Origin: Lachnospiraceae bacterium UBA3316
GTDB taxonomy: Bacteria; Bacillota; Clostridia; Lachnospirales; Lachnospiraceae
Assembly: GCA_002361955.1 (NCBI GenBank)
Contig: DESK01000037.1
Coordinates: 54,440 to 92,385, forward strand
Reading direction: 5' to 3'
Length of the DNA: 37,946 nt
How positions within the stretch are numbered: the stretch's first letter is position 1; every line of letters starts with the position of its first letter. Below the pieces are notes generated by a model. The model saw only the letters and a program-made list of their open reading frames with translations, ran no database searches and had not been told where the DNA came from. The translations under genes were made by a program, and so were the position numbers. Of this stretch, positions 15,150 to 23,254 are shown in pieces.

Positions 15150-15848
15150 CTATGATACGAGAAACGACTGCCCGGCCGCTGTAATATCACAGATCTTTGA
15201 GCGGTAGGGCGCCGACTCCGGCAGGTTCTTGTACTTGGCGATGATACTGTAATCATCCCAGCAGTGCATGGGAAAGACTGCCGCCACATCCACGTTCTGC
15301 AAAAACCAGGTCATGCCTTTGGAAAACTCCATGCCCTGCCTGGGATCCAGCACAAGGAACGCAGCATATATTTTCCTCCGCGCCAGCTTTGCGATCTCCT
15401 GGCGGTAGGCCTTCCGCATCCAGGCATTGTTATCTTCCGGCTCCTCCACCCAGGTCCAGTCATTCAAATCACCTGCATGGTAGAAGGTCTTCCCGTCGAT
15501 CTGCACCAGGAACGCCACCCCCTCATCTGTAGACTGCAGGGTTTCGATCATCAAAGAGGAATCGCCCTTCCGTTCTCCCGGCCCCATAAAGATGGCCCGC
15601 TCCCTGAGCTCCTCCGGAACACGTTTCTCCCAGATATCATCAGAAAGAAAATAATACACATGAGGATATTTCTTCGCCAGATTAAAAATACTGGCTGAAA
15701 AATGATCCCCATGCCTGTGGCTGGCAAATACATACAGGGGCTTGTAGGGAGACAGCTCCGGCAGGTCTCCCTTGTAATAATCAAACAGCAGATAGCCCGA
15801 TACCGTCTCCACCAAAAAACAGCTATGATAAATATACGTTACGTTCAT
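15150..15848 (-). CDS. MBL-fold metallo-hydrolase (UlaG/RNase Z-like fold)
   Basis: A 232-residue metallo-beta-lactamase-fold protein. The metal motif HRHGDH occupies residues 44-49 (a variant of HxHxDH, with His44, His46, Asp48 and His49), a second site is His124 and Asp127 in YHAGDLND, and FPMHCWDDY supplies the last His. The compact size resembles UlaG-like hydrolases rather than beta-lactamases. Substrate unknown. ATG 15848 has GAGG upstream. It starts 64 bases after pepD with no terminator between, so it is probably the third gene of the ridA-pepD unit. Confidence 0.8.
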   Translation of the reverse strand: MNVTYIYHSCFLVETVSGYLLFDYYKGDLPELSPYKPLYVFASHRHGDHFSASIFNLAKKYPHVYYFLSDDIWEKRVPEELRERAIFMGPGERKGDSSLMIETLQSTDEGVAFLVQIDGKTFYHAGDLNDWTWVEEPEDNNAWMRKAYRQEIAKLARRKIYAAFLVLDPRQGMEFSKGMTWFLQNVDVAAVFPMHCWDDYSIIAKYKNLPESAPYRSKICDITAAGQSFLVS

Positions 15849-15912
15849 ACTCTTACCTCATGCGGTTGTTCCACGCCTGCAAAACCGCGTCTCTCTTCCC
15901 TGTCTCCCAGGA

Positions 15913-17361
15913 CTACCGGATATTCTCCAGCACCTTCAGCAGGTATCTCCACATACGCTCCACCGAGGAAATGCACAGAGTTTCCTCCGTGGTGTGGATG
16001 TCCGACATGTCAGGACCAAAGGATACACAGTCAAGATTGGGGATCTTCTCATAAAACAGCCCGCATTCCAGGCCCGCGTGGATCGCCTTCACCTCCGGCT
16101 TCACGCCGAAGAGCTCCTCGTAGGTATCGGCCATCAGATCCCGCAGAGGCGAATCCTTCCTGTACTCCCAGGCCGGATAATCCCCCTCAACCTCACAGCT
16201 TCCCCCCAGAAACTCCGTCAAATACTGAACCTGGGAAGCCAGCGCCTCCTTGGCGCTGCCCACGGAGCTCCGTATGCTGGATGTGACACAGCACGCCTCC
16301 TCCTGAAGGCGCAGGATTCCCGGATTCATGGAGGTCTCCACAAGCTCCGGAATCTCGCCGCTCATTTTCTGAATACCGTAGGGCAGCTGCGCCAGGAAAA
16401 AGAGCACCTTCTGCTGGGAGGAGGGAGAGAGCACCCGCCCTGCGGCCTCCCCGAGCTTTTTCACTTCTACAGTAATACCCTCATCCGTTCCGCTGTATTC
16501 CGCCCTCAGGTCTTTCTGGAAACGGGCCGCCTTCTCCTGGATCACCTCCAGGGCGTCCTCCTCCGCCAGAAACTCTGCCCTGGCATTTCTCGGAATGGCA
16601 TTGTCCTTCTGTCCTCCCGAAAGCTCTGTCAGGTAGAAATCCGTCTCCTGGAACAGTTCAAAAAGAAACCGGCCCATCAGCTTCACAGCGCTGGCCCTGT
16701 TCTTGTCGATCTCCGACCCGGAATGTCCCCCTTTCAGGCCGTCGATCACGACCTCATACTTCGTTCCCTCACCATCCAGGCGCTGGACGGGAAGCTCGCA
16801 GACAGCCGTCATGCCGCCCGCGCAGCTGATCCACAGCTTTCCTTCCTCCTCAGAATCCATATTGATCATATAGGTGCCCGCAAGGTCAGAGGTATCCAAG
16901 GCTGTCGCCCCCAAAAGCCCGACCTCCTCGTCGGTGGTAATGACCACCTCCAGCGCCGGATGCTTCAGGTTCCGGTCCTCCAGAATCGCCAGGGCGTACG
17001 CCACCGCGATTCCGTCATCCCCTCCCAGCGTGGTATCTTTGGCACTGATCCTGTCGCCATCCACTACCAGCTGCAGGCCGTCCTTCTCAAAATCATGTGC
17101 AGACCCGGGAACCTTCTCGCAGACCATATCGCAATGTCCCTGAAGAATCACCGTCGGCGCGTTTTCATAACCGTGAGCCGCCGGCTTTTTGATTACCACA
17201 TTGTTGCTCTCATCCTGGCGGTACGCCAGGCCATGCTCCTTTGCAAACTCCGCCAGATAGTCGCTGATCTCCTTTGTGTGAAAAGAACCATGGGGGATCT
17301 TACAGATCTCCTCAAAATAATAAAATACTCTCTCCGGCTTTAAGCCCTCTAACACTGCCAT
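15913..17361 (-). CDS. pepD: Aminoacyl-histidine dipeptidase (Xaa-His, M20 family)
   Basis: A 482-residue M20/PepD zinc dipeptidase that cleaves dipeptides such as Xaa-His in the cytoplasm. Metal ligands and catalytic acid are clear: His76 and Asp78 in LQGHCDMV, Asp115 in TLGGDDGIA, Glu145/Glu146 in TTDEEVGLLG, plus the later GGHSGSEID dimerisation-domain motif. The N-terminal LKPERVFYYFEEICKIPHGS is the family signature. ATG 17361 is chosen because GGAGG sits just upstream; it starts 4 bases after the ridA stop. A longer upstream frame runs antisense-like through ridA and is rejected. Confidence 0.92.
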   Translation of the reverse strand: MAVLEGLKPERVFYYFEEICKIPHGSFHTKEISDYLAEFAKEHGLAYRQDESNNVVIKKPAAHGYENAPTVILQGHCDMVCEKVPGSAHDFEKDGLQLVVDGDRISAKDTTLGGDDGIAVAYALAILEDRNLKHPALEVVITTDEEVGLLGATALDTSDLAGTYMINMDSEEEGKLWISCAGGMTAVCELPVQRLDGEGTKYEVVIDGLKGGHSGSEIDKNRASAVKLMGRFLFELFQETDFYLTELSGGQKDNAIPRNARAEFLAEEDALEVIQEKAARFQKDLRAEYSGTDEGITVEVKKLGEAAGRVLSPSSQQKVLFFLAQLPYGIQKMSGEIPELVETSMNPGILRLQEEACCVTSSIRSSVGSAKEALASQVQYLTEFLGGSCEVEGDYPAWEYRKDSPLRDLMADTYEELFGVKPEVKAIHAGLECGLFYEKIPNLDCVSFGPDMSDIHTTEETLCISSVERMWRYLLKVLENIR

Positions 17362-17365
17362 CTTC

Positions 17366-17743
17366 TTATGCCTCCGCAATACACTCGATCTCGACGAGAC
17401 CGCCCTTGGGAAGGTTTGACACCTCCACACAGGAACGGGCGGGGAAAACGCCGTCAAAATACGACTGGTATACCTCATTCACCGCCGCGAAGTCTGCCAT
17501 ATCCGCCAGAAAAATGGAGGTCTTTACGATCTTGCTGTAGTCGCTTCCTGCCTCCTTCAGGACTGCGCCCAGATTTTTCATGGACTGATGGGCCTGGGCC
17601 ACTACGCCCTCCGCCAGTGTCCCTTCTGCCGGATCCAGCCCCAGCTGCCCGGAGCAGTAGATCATTCCCTGTACTTTCACTGCCTGCACATACGGCCCTA
17701 CAGCCGCCGGTGCCTTATCTGTATGAATCATCTCTCTTGCCAT
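17366..17743 (-). CDS. ridA: RidA family reactive enamine/imine deaminase
   Basis: A 125-residue YjgF/YER057c/UK114 protein that hydrolyses reactive 2-aminoacrylate-type enamines made by PLP enzymes. Typical motifs: KAPAAVGPYVQAV at the start, YCSGQLGLDP, the active-site Arg in PARSCVEVSNLP, and the C-terminal VEIECIA. ATG 17743 gives the usual family length and has AGAGG upstream; an in-frame upstream ATG would add 60 unrelated residues. First gene of a probable ridA-pepD-MBL unit, which suggests amino-acid or peptide catabolism. Confidence 0.93.
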   Translation of the reverse strand: MAREMIHTDKAPAAVGPYVQAVKVQGMIYCSGQLGLDPAEGTLAEGVVAQAHQSMKNLGAVLKEAGSDYSKIVKTSIFLADMADFAAVNEVYQSYFDGVFPARSCVEVSNLPKGGLVEIECIAEA

Positions 17744-17804
17744 AAGTTTTACCTCTTTTTCAAAAATATCCGCGCGGCCTTTTTCCCTCCCGCGCTCTTC
17801 TATT

Positions 17805-17833
17805 AATGTAACCATTTTCGGGCAAAATGTCAA
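17805..17833 (-). promoter_or_regulatory. Promoter of ridA-pepD unit
   Basis: Minus strand TTGACA (17828-17833), 17 bases, TACATT (17805-17810), about 60 bases upstream of ridA. Confidence 0.65.
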
Positions 17834-17862
17834 TGTCTGACTCCGCTTCTGCAAAAAGTATG

Positions 17863-17871
17863 CTATACTAT
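17863..17871 (+). promoter_or_regulatory. Extended -10 promoter for membrane protein/AKR unit
   Basis: TGCTATACT, an extended -10 with TATACT; the -35 is weak. The same TGCTATACT string precedes the first MATE gene (132-140). Confidence 0.4.
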
Positions 17872-17943
17872 TGATAACCGTTCCCACATGCCTGCAGACG
17901 GATGGCCGAACGGTTACTACCATTTAGAAAGGGGTTCCGTATT

Positions 17944-18510
17944 ATGAAATACAACCTGAAACCCTCCAGCCCTTCCGTTGGCAGGGGATTATACTATCTT
18001 TTTATCGCCGAGGTCTTAAGCTTCCTCTCCCTGATCAATATCCTGGGATGGGTCGTATCCCTGGCCTCAGCCATGATCTCCATCTACGCCCTGTACGTCA
18101 TGATGAAGGCAGAACCCAGGTACCGCCGGGCTTTTTACTGCACCGGGGCCAGTGTGGCCGCGGCAGTCCTCTACAGCTACAGCCTGCTGAGCGGACTGCC
18201 CGCCGTAGTCTGCACCCTTTTGCAGTGCTCCATCTATCTGACCAACCTGCTGATGGTGCTTTTCATCTGCAAAACCACGGGCGAGCTGGTAAAACCCACG
18301 TCTCCCTCCCTTGCGGAACGGTCTGAGATGGTCTGGAAACTTTTCATTTTCAGCGACCTGCTCTCCATGGCCCGCACCCTTCTGGCTGACGCGCCGGAGA
18401 CTATTTTCACGGCTCCCTGGATGGCCATCGCATCTGTGGGTGTAGCGATCGCCGCAGGACTTTTATACCTGTCCTTCATCTGGGAGAGCCAGAAGCTTTT
18501 ACAAAAATAG
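17944..18510 (+). CDS. Small integral membrane protein, function unknown
   Basis: A 188-residue protein with about five hydrophobic segments (LYYLFIAEVLSFLSLINIL, SAMISIYALYVMM, and others) and short charged loops; the C-terminus KLLQK is cytoplasmic in character. I do not recognise the family. ATG 17944 is used because AAAGGGG precedes it; the frame opens 42 bases earlier without a ribosome site. It ends 14 bases before the aldo/keto reductase and is probably cotranscribed with it, which offers the only hint of function (a redox- or membrane-linked pair). Confidence 0.65.
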   Translation: MKYNLKPSSPSVGRGLYYLFIAEVLSFLSLINILGWVVSLASAMISIYALYVMMKAEPRYRRAFYCTGASVAAAVLYSYSLLSGLPAVVCTLLQCSIYLTNLLMVLFICKTTGELVKPTSPSLAERSEMVWKLFIFSDLLSMARTLLADAPETIFTAPWMAIASVGVAIAAGLLYLSFIWESQKLLQK

Positions 18511-18524
18511 GAGGAACCTTTATC

Positions 18525-19547
18525 ATGGATTATATCACCTTAGGAAAAACAGGGCTTACCGTCTCCCGCCTGGGGCTGGGCGGTATTCCCATCCAAAAAA
18601 GCAGCCCCGCCCAGGTACATACCCTGCTGGAATGCCTCTCGGCCCAGGGCGTTAACTACATCGACACTGCCAGAGGCTATACCGTCAGCGAACCTTTCCT
18701 GGGAGAAGCCCTGGAGGGACTCCGGGACAAATTCATCCTGGCCACAAAGAGCATGGCCAGAACCAGGGAGGCCATGGCCGCCGACATCGACATAAGCCTC
18801 AAAAACCTGCGGACAGACTACATCGACCTCTACCAGGTACATAACCCCTCCATGGAACAGCTTGATCAGATTCTCTCTGAGGACGGCGCTCTCCTGGCCC
18901 TGCAGGAAGCCAAGGCGGCGGGAAAGATCGGACATATCGGCCTGACCGCCCACTCTGCGGAGGTCTTTGCCCGCGCCCTGTCCCTGGACTGGGTGGAGAC
19001 CGTCATGTTCCCCTACAATATCGTGGAATCCCAGGGAGCGGAGCTGATCCGCCAGTGCACGGAGAAAAACGTGGGCTTTATCGCCATGAAGCCTCTGGCA
19101 GGCGGAGCCATCGAGGACGCCTCCCTGGCCCTGCGGTATGTCTTCGCAAACCCCGATGTTTCCATAGCGATCCCCGGCATGTACAGCACCGAGGAGGCCC
19201 TCCAGAACCTGGCGGCCGCTTCAGACACGGCCCCCCTCACAGACGATGAGCTTGAAAGGATCCAGGCTGTCCGGGACGCCCTTGGCACGAACTTCTGCCG
19301 CCGCTGCAACTACTGCGCCCCCTGTACCGTGGGGATTCCCATTCCAAGCGTCTTTCTCTTCGCCGGATACCTGCAGCGCTATGACCTTGGCCAGTGGGGC
19401 TATGGGCGCTACCAGACCCTTCCCGTGAAGGCTGACGCCTGCGTAGAGTGCGGCGAGTGCGAGAGCCGCTGCCCCTACCATCTCCCCATCCGGGAAATGC
19501 TGAAAACCTGTGTGAAGGATTTCGCGGATTTCGAGAAGAACCATTAA
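18525..19547 (+). CDS. Aldo/keto reductase with C-terminal 4Fe-4S ferredoxin-like domain
   Basis: A 340-residue fusion. Residues 1-250 are an AKR barrel with the catalytic tetrad Asp47, Tyr52, Lys75 and His106 (YIDTARGY, ILATKS, DLYQVHNP). The C-terminal ~85 residues carry two cysteine groups, FCRRCNYCAPC and CVECGECESRCPY, which would bind iron-sulfur clusters. This architecture is common in clostridia (MocA/YhdN-like oxidoreductases with a ferredoxin-type tail) and suggests electron exchange with ferredoxin as well as NAD(P)H. The substrate is not predictable. AGGAGG lies before ATG 18525. Confidence 0.88.
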   Translation: MDYITLGKTGLTVSRLGLGGIPIQKSSPAQVHTLLECLSAQGVNYIDTARGYTVSEPFLGEALEGLRDKFILATKSMARTREAMAADIDISLKNLRTDYIDLYQVHNPSMEQLDQILSEDGALLALQEAKAAGKIGHIGLTAHSAEVFARALSLDWVETVMFPYNIVESQGAELIRQCTEKNVGFIAMKPLAGGAIEDASLALRYVFANPDVSIAIPGMYSTEEALQNLAAASDTAPLTDDELERIQAVRDALGTNFCRRCNYCAPCTVGIPIPSVFLFAGYLQRYDLGQWGYGRYQTLPVKADACVECGECESRCPYHLPIREMLKTCVKDFADFEKNH

Positions 19548-19570
19548 ACACCTGCGCCTTCTTACGGGCG

Positions 19571-19611
19571 GCCATGGGAATCAAATCCCCGCTGCAAAAG
19601 CGGCCCATGGC
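19571..19611. repeat. Stem-loop downstream of AKR gene
   Basis: GCCATGGG (19571-19578) and CCCATGGC (19604-19611) form a perfect 8-bp stem around an inner CCGC/GCGG hairpin, just ahead of the main terminator. Confidence 0.4.
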
Positions 19612-19621
19612 TTTCGGAAAC

Positions 19622-19684
19622 AAAAACACCCTTGACAGAAACTCAAATGCCGAAACACATGGCTTCTGTCAAGGGTGTTTTTCT
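19622..19684. terminator. Strong bidirectional terminator
   Basis: AAAAACACCCTTGACAGAA pairs perfectly with TTCTGTCAAGGGTGTTTTT (19 bp). It ends both the AKR unit (plus) and the ten-gene Mrp/Mbh-like operon (minus). Confidence 0.95.
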
Positions 19685-19685
19685 T

Positions 19686-21749
19686 TTACCACAAAATAAT
19701 ATAGATCAGCGTCAGGCACAATCCTACACAGAACAGCAGCAAGCCAAAGGACAGGCTTCTGCGGATGATCATGTTGGACTCTTTGAACATCTCATTTTTC
19801 ACAGCCAGCTCATGGACATAGTCCCGGCCGCCCTCCTGCCGCAGGATGCGGTTCTTTATGCGCTGAAGGAAGTTTAAGAATTTCCCCGCCCGGAGCGTAA
19901 ACTTATTTCCCTCCGGCAGCCTGTAGGGCAGGGGGCTGTCCCGGTAAACCGTCTTTCGGAGAGCCACCACCAGGAAATCCAGGGCGCTGTCGAAAACGCG
20001 GCACACCAGGCGGCTCACAAAGGGAAGGAATCCCAGCAGCAGGGGCCGGTACACCACCTCCTCCAGATCCAGCCAGGCAGGCCAGCGATCGAGATAGCCC
20101 TTCTTTCCCCGGCCGGTCTCTCCCATCAGGAGCCCCCGTATCACGAACACATAGACCAACGCGCCTATGGCCACAGAAATAGCCGCTCCCGACAGGTTCT
20201 TCACGCTGAAGTAGGCCACGGGATGGCCCGCCTCCTCAAGGTGCATCAGGCCCTGGCCGAGAGCTGCCGCCCGGTTCATGATCCCGTGGGGGAAAATTCC
20301 CCAGACAAAGAGCAGGGCCGCGCTGCCTCCCAGGGCAAAGGCGCTCACCCGGTTCATATAGGTTTTCATGCTGTCATACTTCTTCTGCCGCGCGGCATCC
20401 TCATTTTCCTCCCGGAAGACAGCCACATACAGCTTCGTCATGTAAGCCACGGTCAGTCCGCCGCTGCCCAGGAAGAGGTACTCCACAGCCCGCATCAGCC
20501 AGCCGCCGCCGTACTCCACGATACTCTCATGAAGCAGGGTTTTGCTGATATATCCCCCGAAGAAGGGGATGCCGGCGATGGCCAGGGCGCCTGTCAGGAA
20601 GATCACCCGAAGCAGGGGCTTTTTTCTTCCGAAGCCCCGGATTCCATTGAGGTTCAGCTCATGGGTATTCATAAAGATGACGCCGGCCGCCAGGAAAAGC
20701 ACCAGCTTAATCAGAGAGTGGTTTACCATATGGAGCAGCGTCCCGTGTACTGCCAGGGCATTTTCCTCTCCCAAAAGTCCCTGCATCCCCACGCCCACCA
20801 GGATAAACCCGATCTGGGACATGGAGGAGCAGGCCAGCGTCCGTTTCAGATCCACGGAAAAAACAGCCAGCAGCGCGCCGCCGAACATGGTCAGCACGCC
20901 CACGCTCAAAATCAGCGCGCCCCACGTTCCGTCGTGAAGAAACAGCTCGCTCGTCACCACCAGGATGCCGAAGATTCCTGTTTTCGTCAGGATACCGGAT
21001 AACAGGGCCGACGCCGGGGCTGGAGCCACCGGATGGGCTTTGGGCAGCCAGATATGTAAGGGGAAGGCGCCCGCCTTCGCCCCGAAGCCCACCAGCAGGC
21101 ACACACCGGCTCCGTACAGAAGCCCCTTGTTCCCATAGCCCGCAGCCGCCGGCAAAAGCTCGGAGATCGTGAGGGTTCCCAGCTCATTCCAGAGCACAAA
21201 AAGCCCCATCAGCATCACCAGACCACCGATGACAGCCACCGCGAGATACGTCTCCGCCGCCCGCAGGGCAGGCGCGTCCTCCTCCTGAGCCACCCAGACG
21301 TAGGAGGTAAACGACATGATCTCAAAGAAAATGAAGGTGGTAAAGAGATCCGCTGAGAAAAAGACTCCCAGGGTGGCGCCCATCGTCATCATCAGAAACA
21401 GATAAAACCGGTTCCTGTTCTCATGATGGGCAAAATATTCTCTGCACAAAAGCGTCGCCATCATCCACATGAAAGCTGCCACCGTGCTGTAAATCAGCCG
21501 AAAGCCGTCCATCGTAAAATGAAGCCCCAGACCGCAGATACCGGGAACGGTAAAGCTCTCCGTCACCCCCGCGGCTGCCCGGGCCCCTGAGCCGGCCCAC
21601 AAAAGCAGCATCAGCACAAACTCGCTGACCGCCCCAAAGCCCGCCAGATAATCCCGGACGTTCTCACTCTTTTTGCCTGCCCAATAGCAGCAAAGACCCA
21701 GTAAGAAGGGATAAAATACAAGTAACGCAAGTCCTAAATTCTGATTCAT
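19686..21749 (-). CDS. NuoL/HyfB-like proton-conducting subunit, last of four antiporter-like proteins
   Basis: A 687-residue protein with about 14 core membrane helices and a long C-terminal extension. Proton-path residues expected of NuoL/MrpA-type subunits are present: Glu143 (FFEIMSF, TM5), Lys225 (GFGAKAGAFPLH, TM7), Lys256 (GILTKTG, TM8) and a Lys in GGYISKTL (TM12). After residue ~540 a charged amphipathic stretch (LDLEEVVYRPLLL and beyond) leads to a final membrane helix at the C-terminus, like the lateral helix of NuoL/HyfB that clamps neighbouring channel subunits. It is the last gene of the operon, 16 bases after the preceding gene, with AAAGGAG upstream. Confidence 0.85.
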   Translation of the reverse strand: MNQNLGLALLVFYPFLLGLCCYWAGKKSENVRDYLAGFGAVSEFVLMLLLWAGSGARAAAGVTESFTVPGICGLGLHFTMDGFRLIYSTVAAFMWMMATLLCREYFAHHENRNRFYLFLMMTMGATLGVFFSADLFTTFIFFEIMSFTSYVWVAQEEDAPALRAAETYLAVAVIGGLVMLMGLFVLWNELGTLTISELLPAAAGYGNKGLLYGAGVCLLVGFGAKAGAFPLHIWLPKAHPVAPAPASALLSGILTKTGIFGILVVTSELFLHDGTWGALILSVGVLTMFGGALLAVFSVDLKRTLACSSMSQIGFILVGVGMQGLLGEENALAVHGTLLHMVNHSLIKLVLFLAAGVIFMNTHELNLNGIRGFGRKKPLLRVIFLTGALAIAGIPFFGGYISKTLLHESIVEYGGGWLMRAVEYLFLGSGGLTVAYMTKLYVAVFREENEDAARQKKYDSMKTYMNRVSAFALGGSAALLFVWGIFPHGIMNRAAALGQGLMHLEEAGHPVAYFSVKNLSGAAISVAIGALVYVFVIRGLLMGETGRGKKGYLDRWPAWLDLEEVVYRPLLLGFLPFVSRLVCRVFDSALDFLVVALRKTVYRDSPLPYRLPEGNKFTLRAGKFLNFLQRIKNRILRQEGGRDYVHELAVKNEMFKESNMIIRRSLSFGLLLFCVGLCLTLIYIILW

Positions 21750-21765
21750 CTTCTGCTCCTTTCTC

Positions 21766-23241
21766 TTATCCCATCAAAGCCGCCACCGACTCAAGCGCAG
21801 CGATCACCGGCTGCGGATGCAGGCCAAAGGCAAACATCGCGATCACAAACAGTATCAGGGGAAGGAGCATCATCCAGTTGGGATCCTCCACGCCCCGCAG
21901 CTTCCCATAGTCAAAATCCCTTCCCGGGAAGAAGGCCCGGACAGAGATCGTCATCATATAGATGGCCGTCAAAAGGGCCGAGATCAGCAGGGCAGCCACG
22001 CCGGCATAGGCCAGGGGATTGTGGCTGGCCACCGCCGCTTTCGCCAGGTTCCATTTGCTGATAAACCCGCACAGCCCCGGCACGCCCATCAGCGCAAAAC
22101 CAGAGACCGTAAAGACCACAAACACCACGGGCATCTTCCGCCCGAAGCCGTCCAGCTCATGGACATAATTTCTCCCTGTCTTGTAGATCACGGCTCCCGC
22201 GCAGAAGAACGAGCAGATCTTCATAACCGCGTGGAACACCAGGTGGCTCAAAGCTCCCACCAGCCCCAGGGGCGTCATCAGCGTCACCCCGAAGAGGATG
22301 TAGGAAAGGTTGCTCACTGTGGACCAGGCCAGCCGCCGCTTGATATGGGTTTCCTTCAGGGCACGGCTGCATCCATAGACGATCGTAAAGATAACCAGCG
22401 CCATGACGGTGTACTGGGCCCAGGTTCCCCGCAGAAGATCGGTTCCGAAGCTGTAATAGGTCACCCGCATGATGGTGAAGGCTCCGGCCTTTACCACAGC
22501 CACCGCGTGAAGCAGCGCCGTCACCGGCGTGGGCGCCACGCCCGCCTTCGGAAGCCAGGACGAGAAGGGCCACATAGCCGCCTTTACAGAAAATCCGCAA
22601 AAGCACAGCACATAGATCAAAAGGATCAGATTCGTTTTATCTCCCAGACGCGCCGCATCCAGCACGCCCCCCGGCACAAACACTGAAGTGGTTCCGTAGG
22701 TCAGGATAAAAATCATGCCGATAAAAGCAAAGGCCGCGCCTCCCAGGGAATAATAGAGATACGTCCTGCTGGCCATGATCGCCTCCTTTGAGAGGGTATG
22801 CATGATCAGGGGCAGCGTCACCAGCGTCAGCATTTCATAGAAGAAATACATGGTCAGGATGTCCTCCGCCAGGGCAATTCCCAGGGTCACCCCAAAGGTA
22901 ATGACATAAAACATAAAAAATACCTTTTCATGCCCCTCATGCTTCATATATTCAAAGGAATACAGCGTAGCCAGAGGCCACAGCAGGGATACCACAGCCG
23001 CAAAAACCGTCCCCAGGCCGTCCAGCCGGAAGCTGATGCTTAAGTTTCCGGTGAACCGGAACAGGACCAGCGTCCCCTCCGGCGGCATCAGAAGCATGGA
23101 GATCACCAGGACAGAATTGAGCAGCACCGCTCCCTCGATGTAGATCATCATCTGCGTCCTCGTCTTAAAGGGAATGATGGGAATCAGCGCTCCGGCAAGC
23201 ATCGGAAGCAGCACCACGATCACCAACAAATATGTACTCAT
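21766..23241 (-). CDS. MrpD/NuoM-like proton-conducting subunit (third)
   Basis: A 491-residue antiporter-like membrane subunit with about 14 helices. Conserved charged residues: Glu136 (MYFFYEMLTL, TM5), Lys220 (GFSVKAAMWPF, TM7), Lys251 (VVKAGAFTIMRV, TM8) and Lys in CGFISKWNLA (TM12). A full set implies an active H+ or Na+ path rather than a structural remnant. It lies 13 bases after the second antiporter-like gene, with GAGGAGAGG before ATG 23241. Confidence 0.88.
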   Translation of the reverse strand: MSTYLLVIVVLLPMLAGALIPIIPFKTRTQMMIYIEGAVLLNSVLVISMLLMPPEGTLVLFRFTGNLSISFRLDGLGTVFAAVVSLLWPLATLYSFEYMKHEGHEKVFFMFYVITFGVTLGIALAEDILTMYFFYEMLTLVTLPLIMHTLSKEAIMASRTYLYYSLGGAAFAFIGMIFILTYGTTSVFVPGGVLDAARLGDKTNLILLIYVLCFCGFSVKAAMWPFSSWLPKAGVAPTPVTALLHAVAVVKAGAFTIMRVTYYSFGTDLLRGTWAQYTVMALVIFTIVYGCSRALKETHIKRRLAWSTVSNLSYILFGVTLMTPLGLVGALSHLVFHAVMKICSFFCAGAVIYKTGRNYVHELDGFGRKMPVVFVVFTVSGFALMGVPGLCGFISKWNLAKAAVASHNPLAYAGVAALLISALLTAIYMMTISVRAFFPGRDFDYGKLRGVEDPNWMMLLPLILFVIAMFAFGLHPQPVIAALESVAALMG

Positions 23242-23254
23242 TTCCTCTCCTCCT

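Noticed and set aside
15994..17343. Long plus-strand open frame opposite pepD
   Set aside because: It lacks any family motif or ribosome site; pepD on the minus strand has full catalytic motifs.
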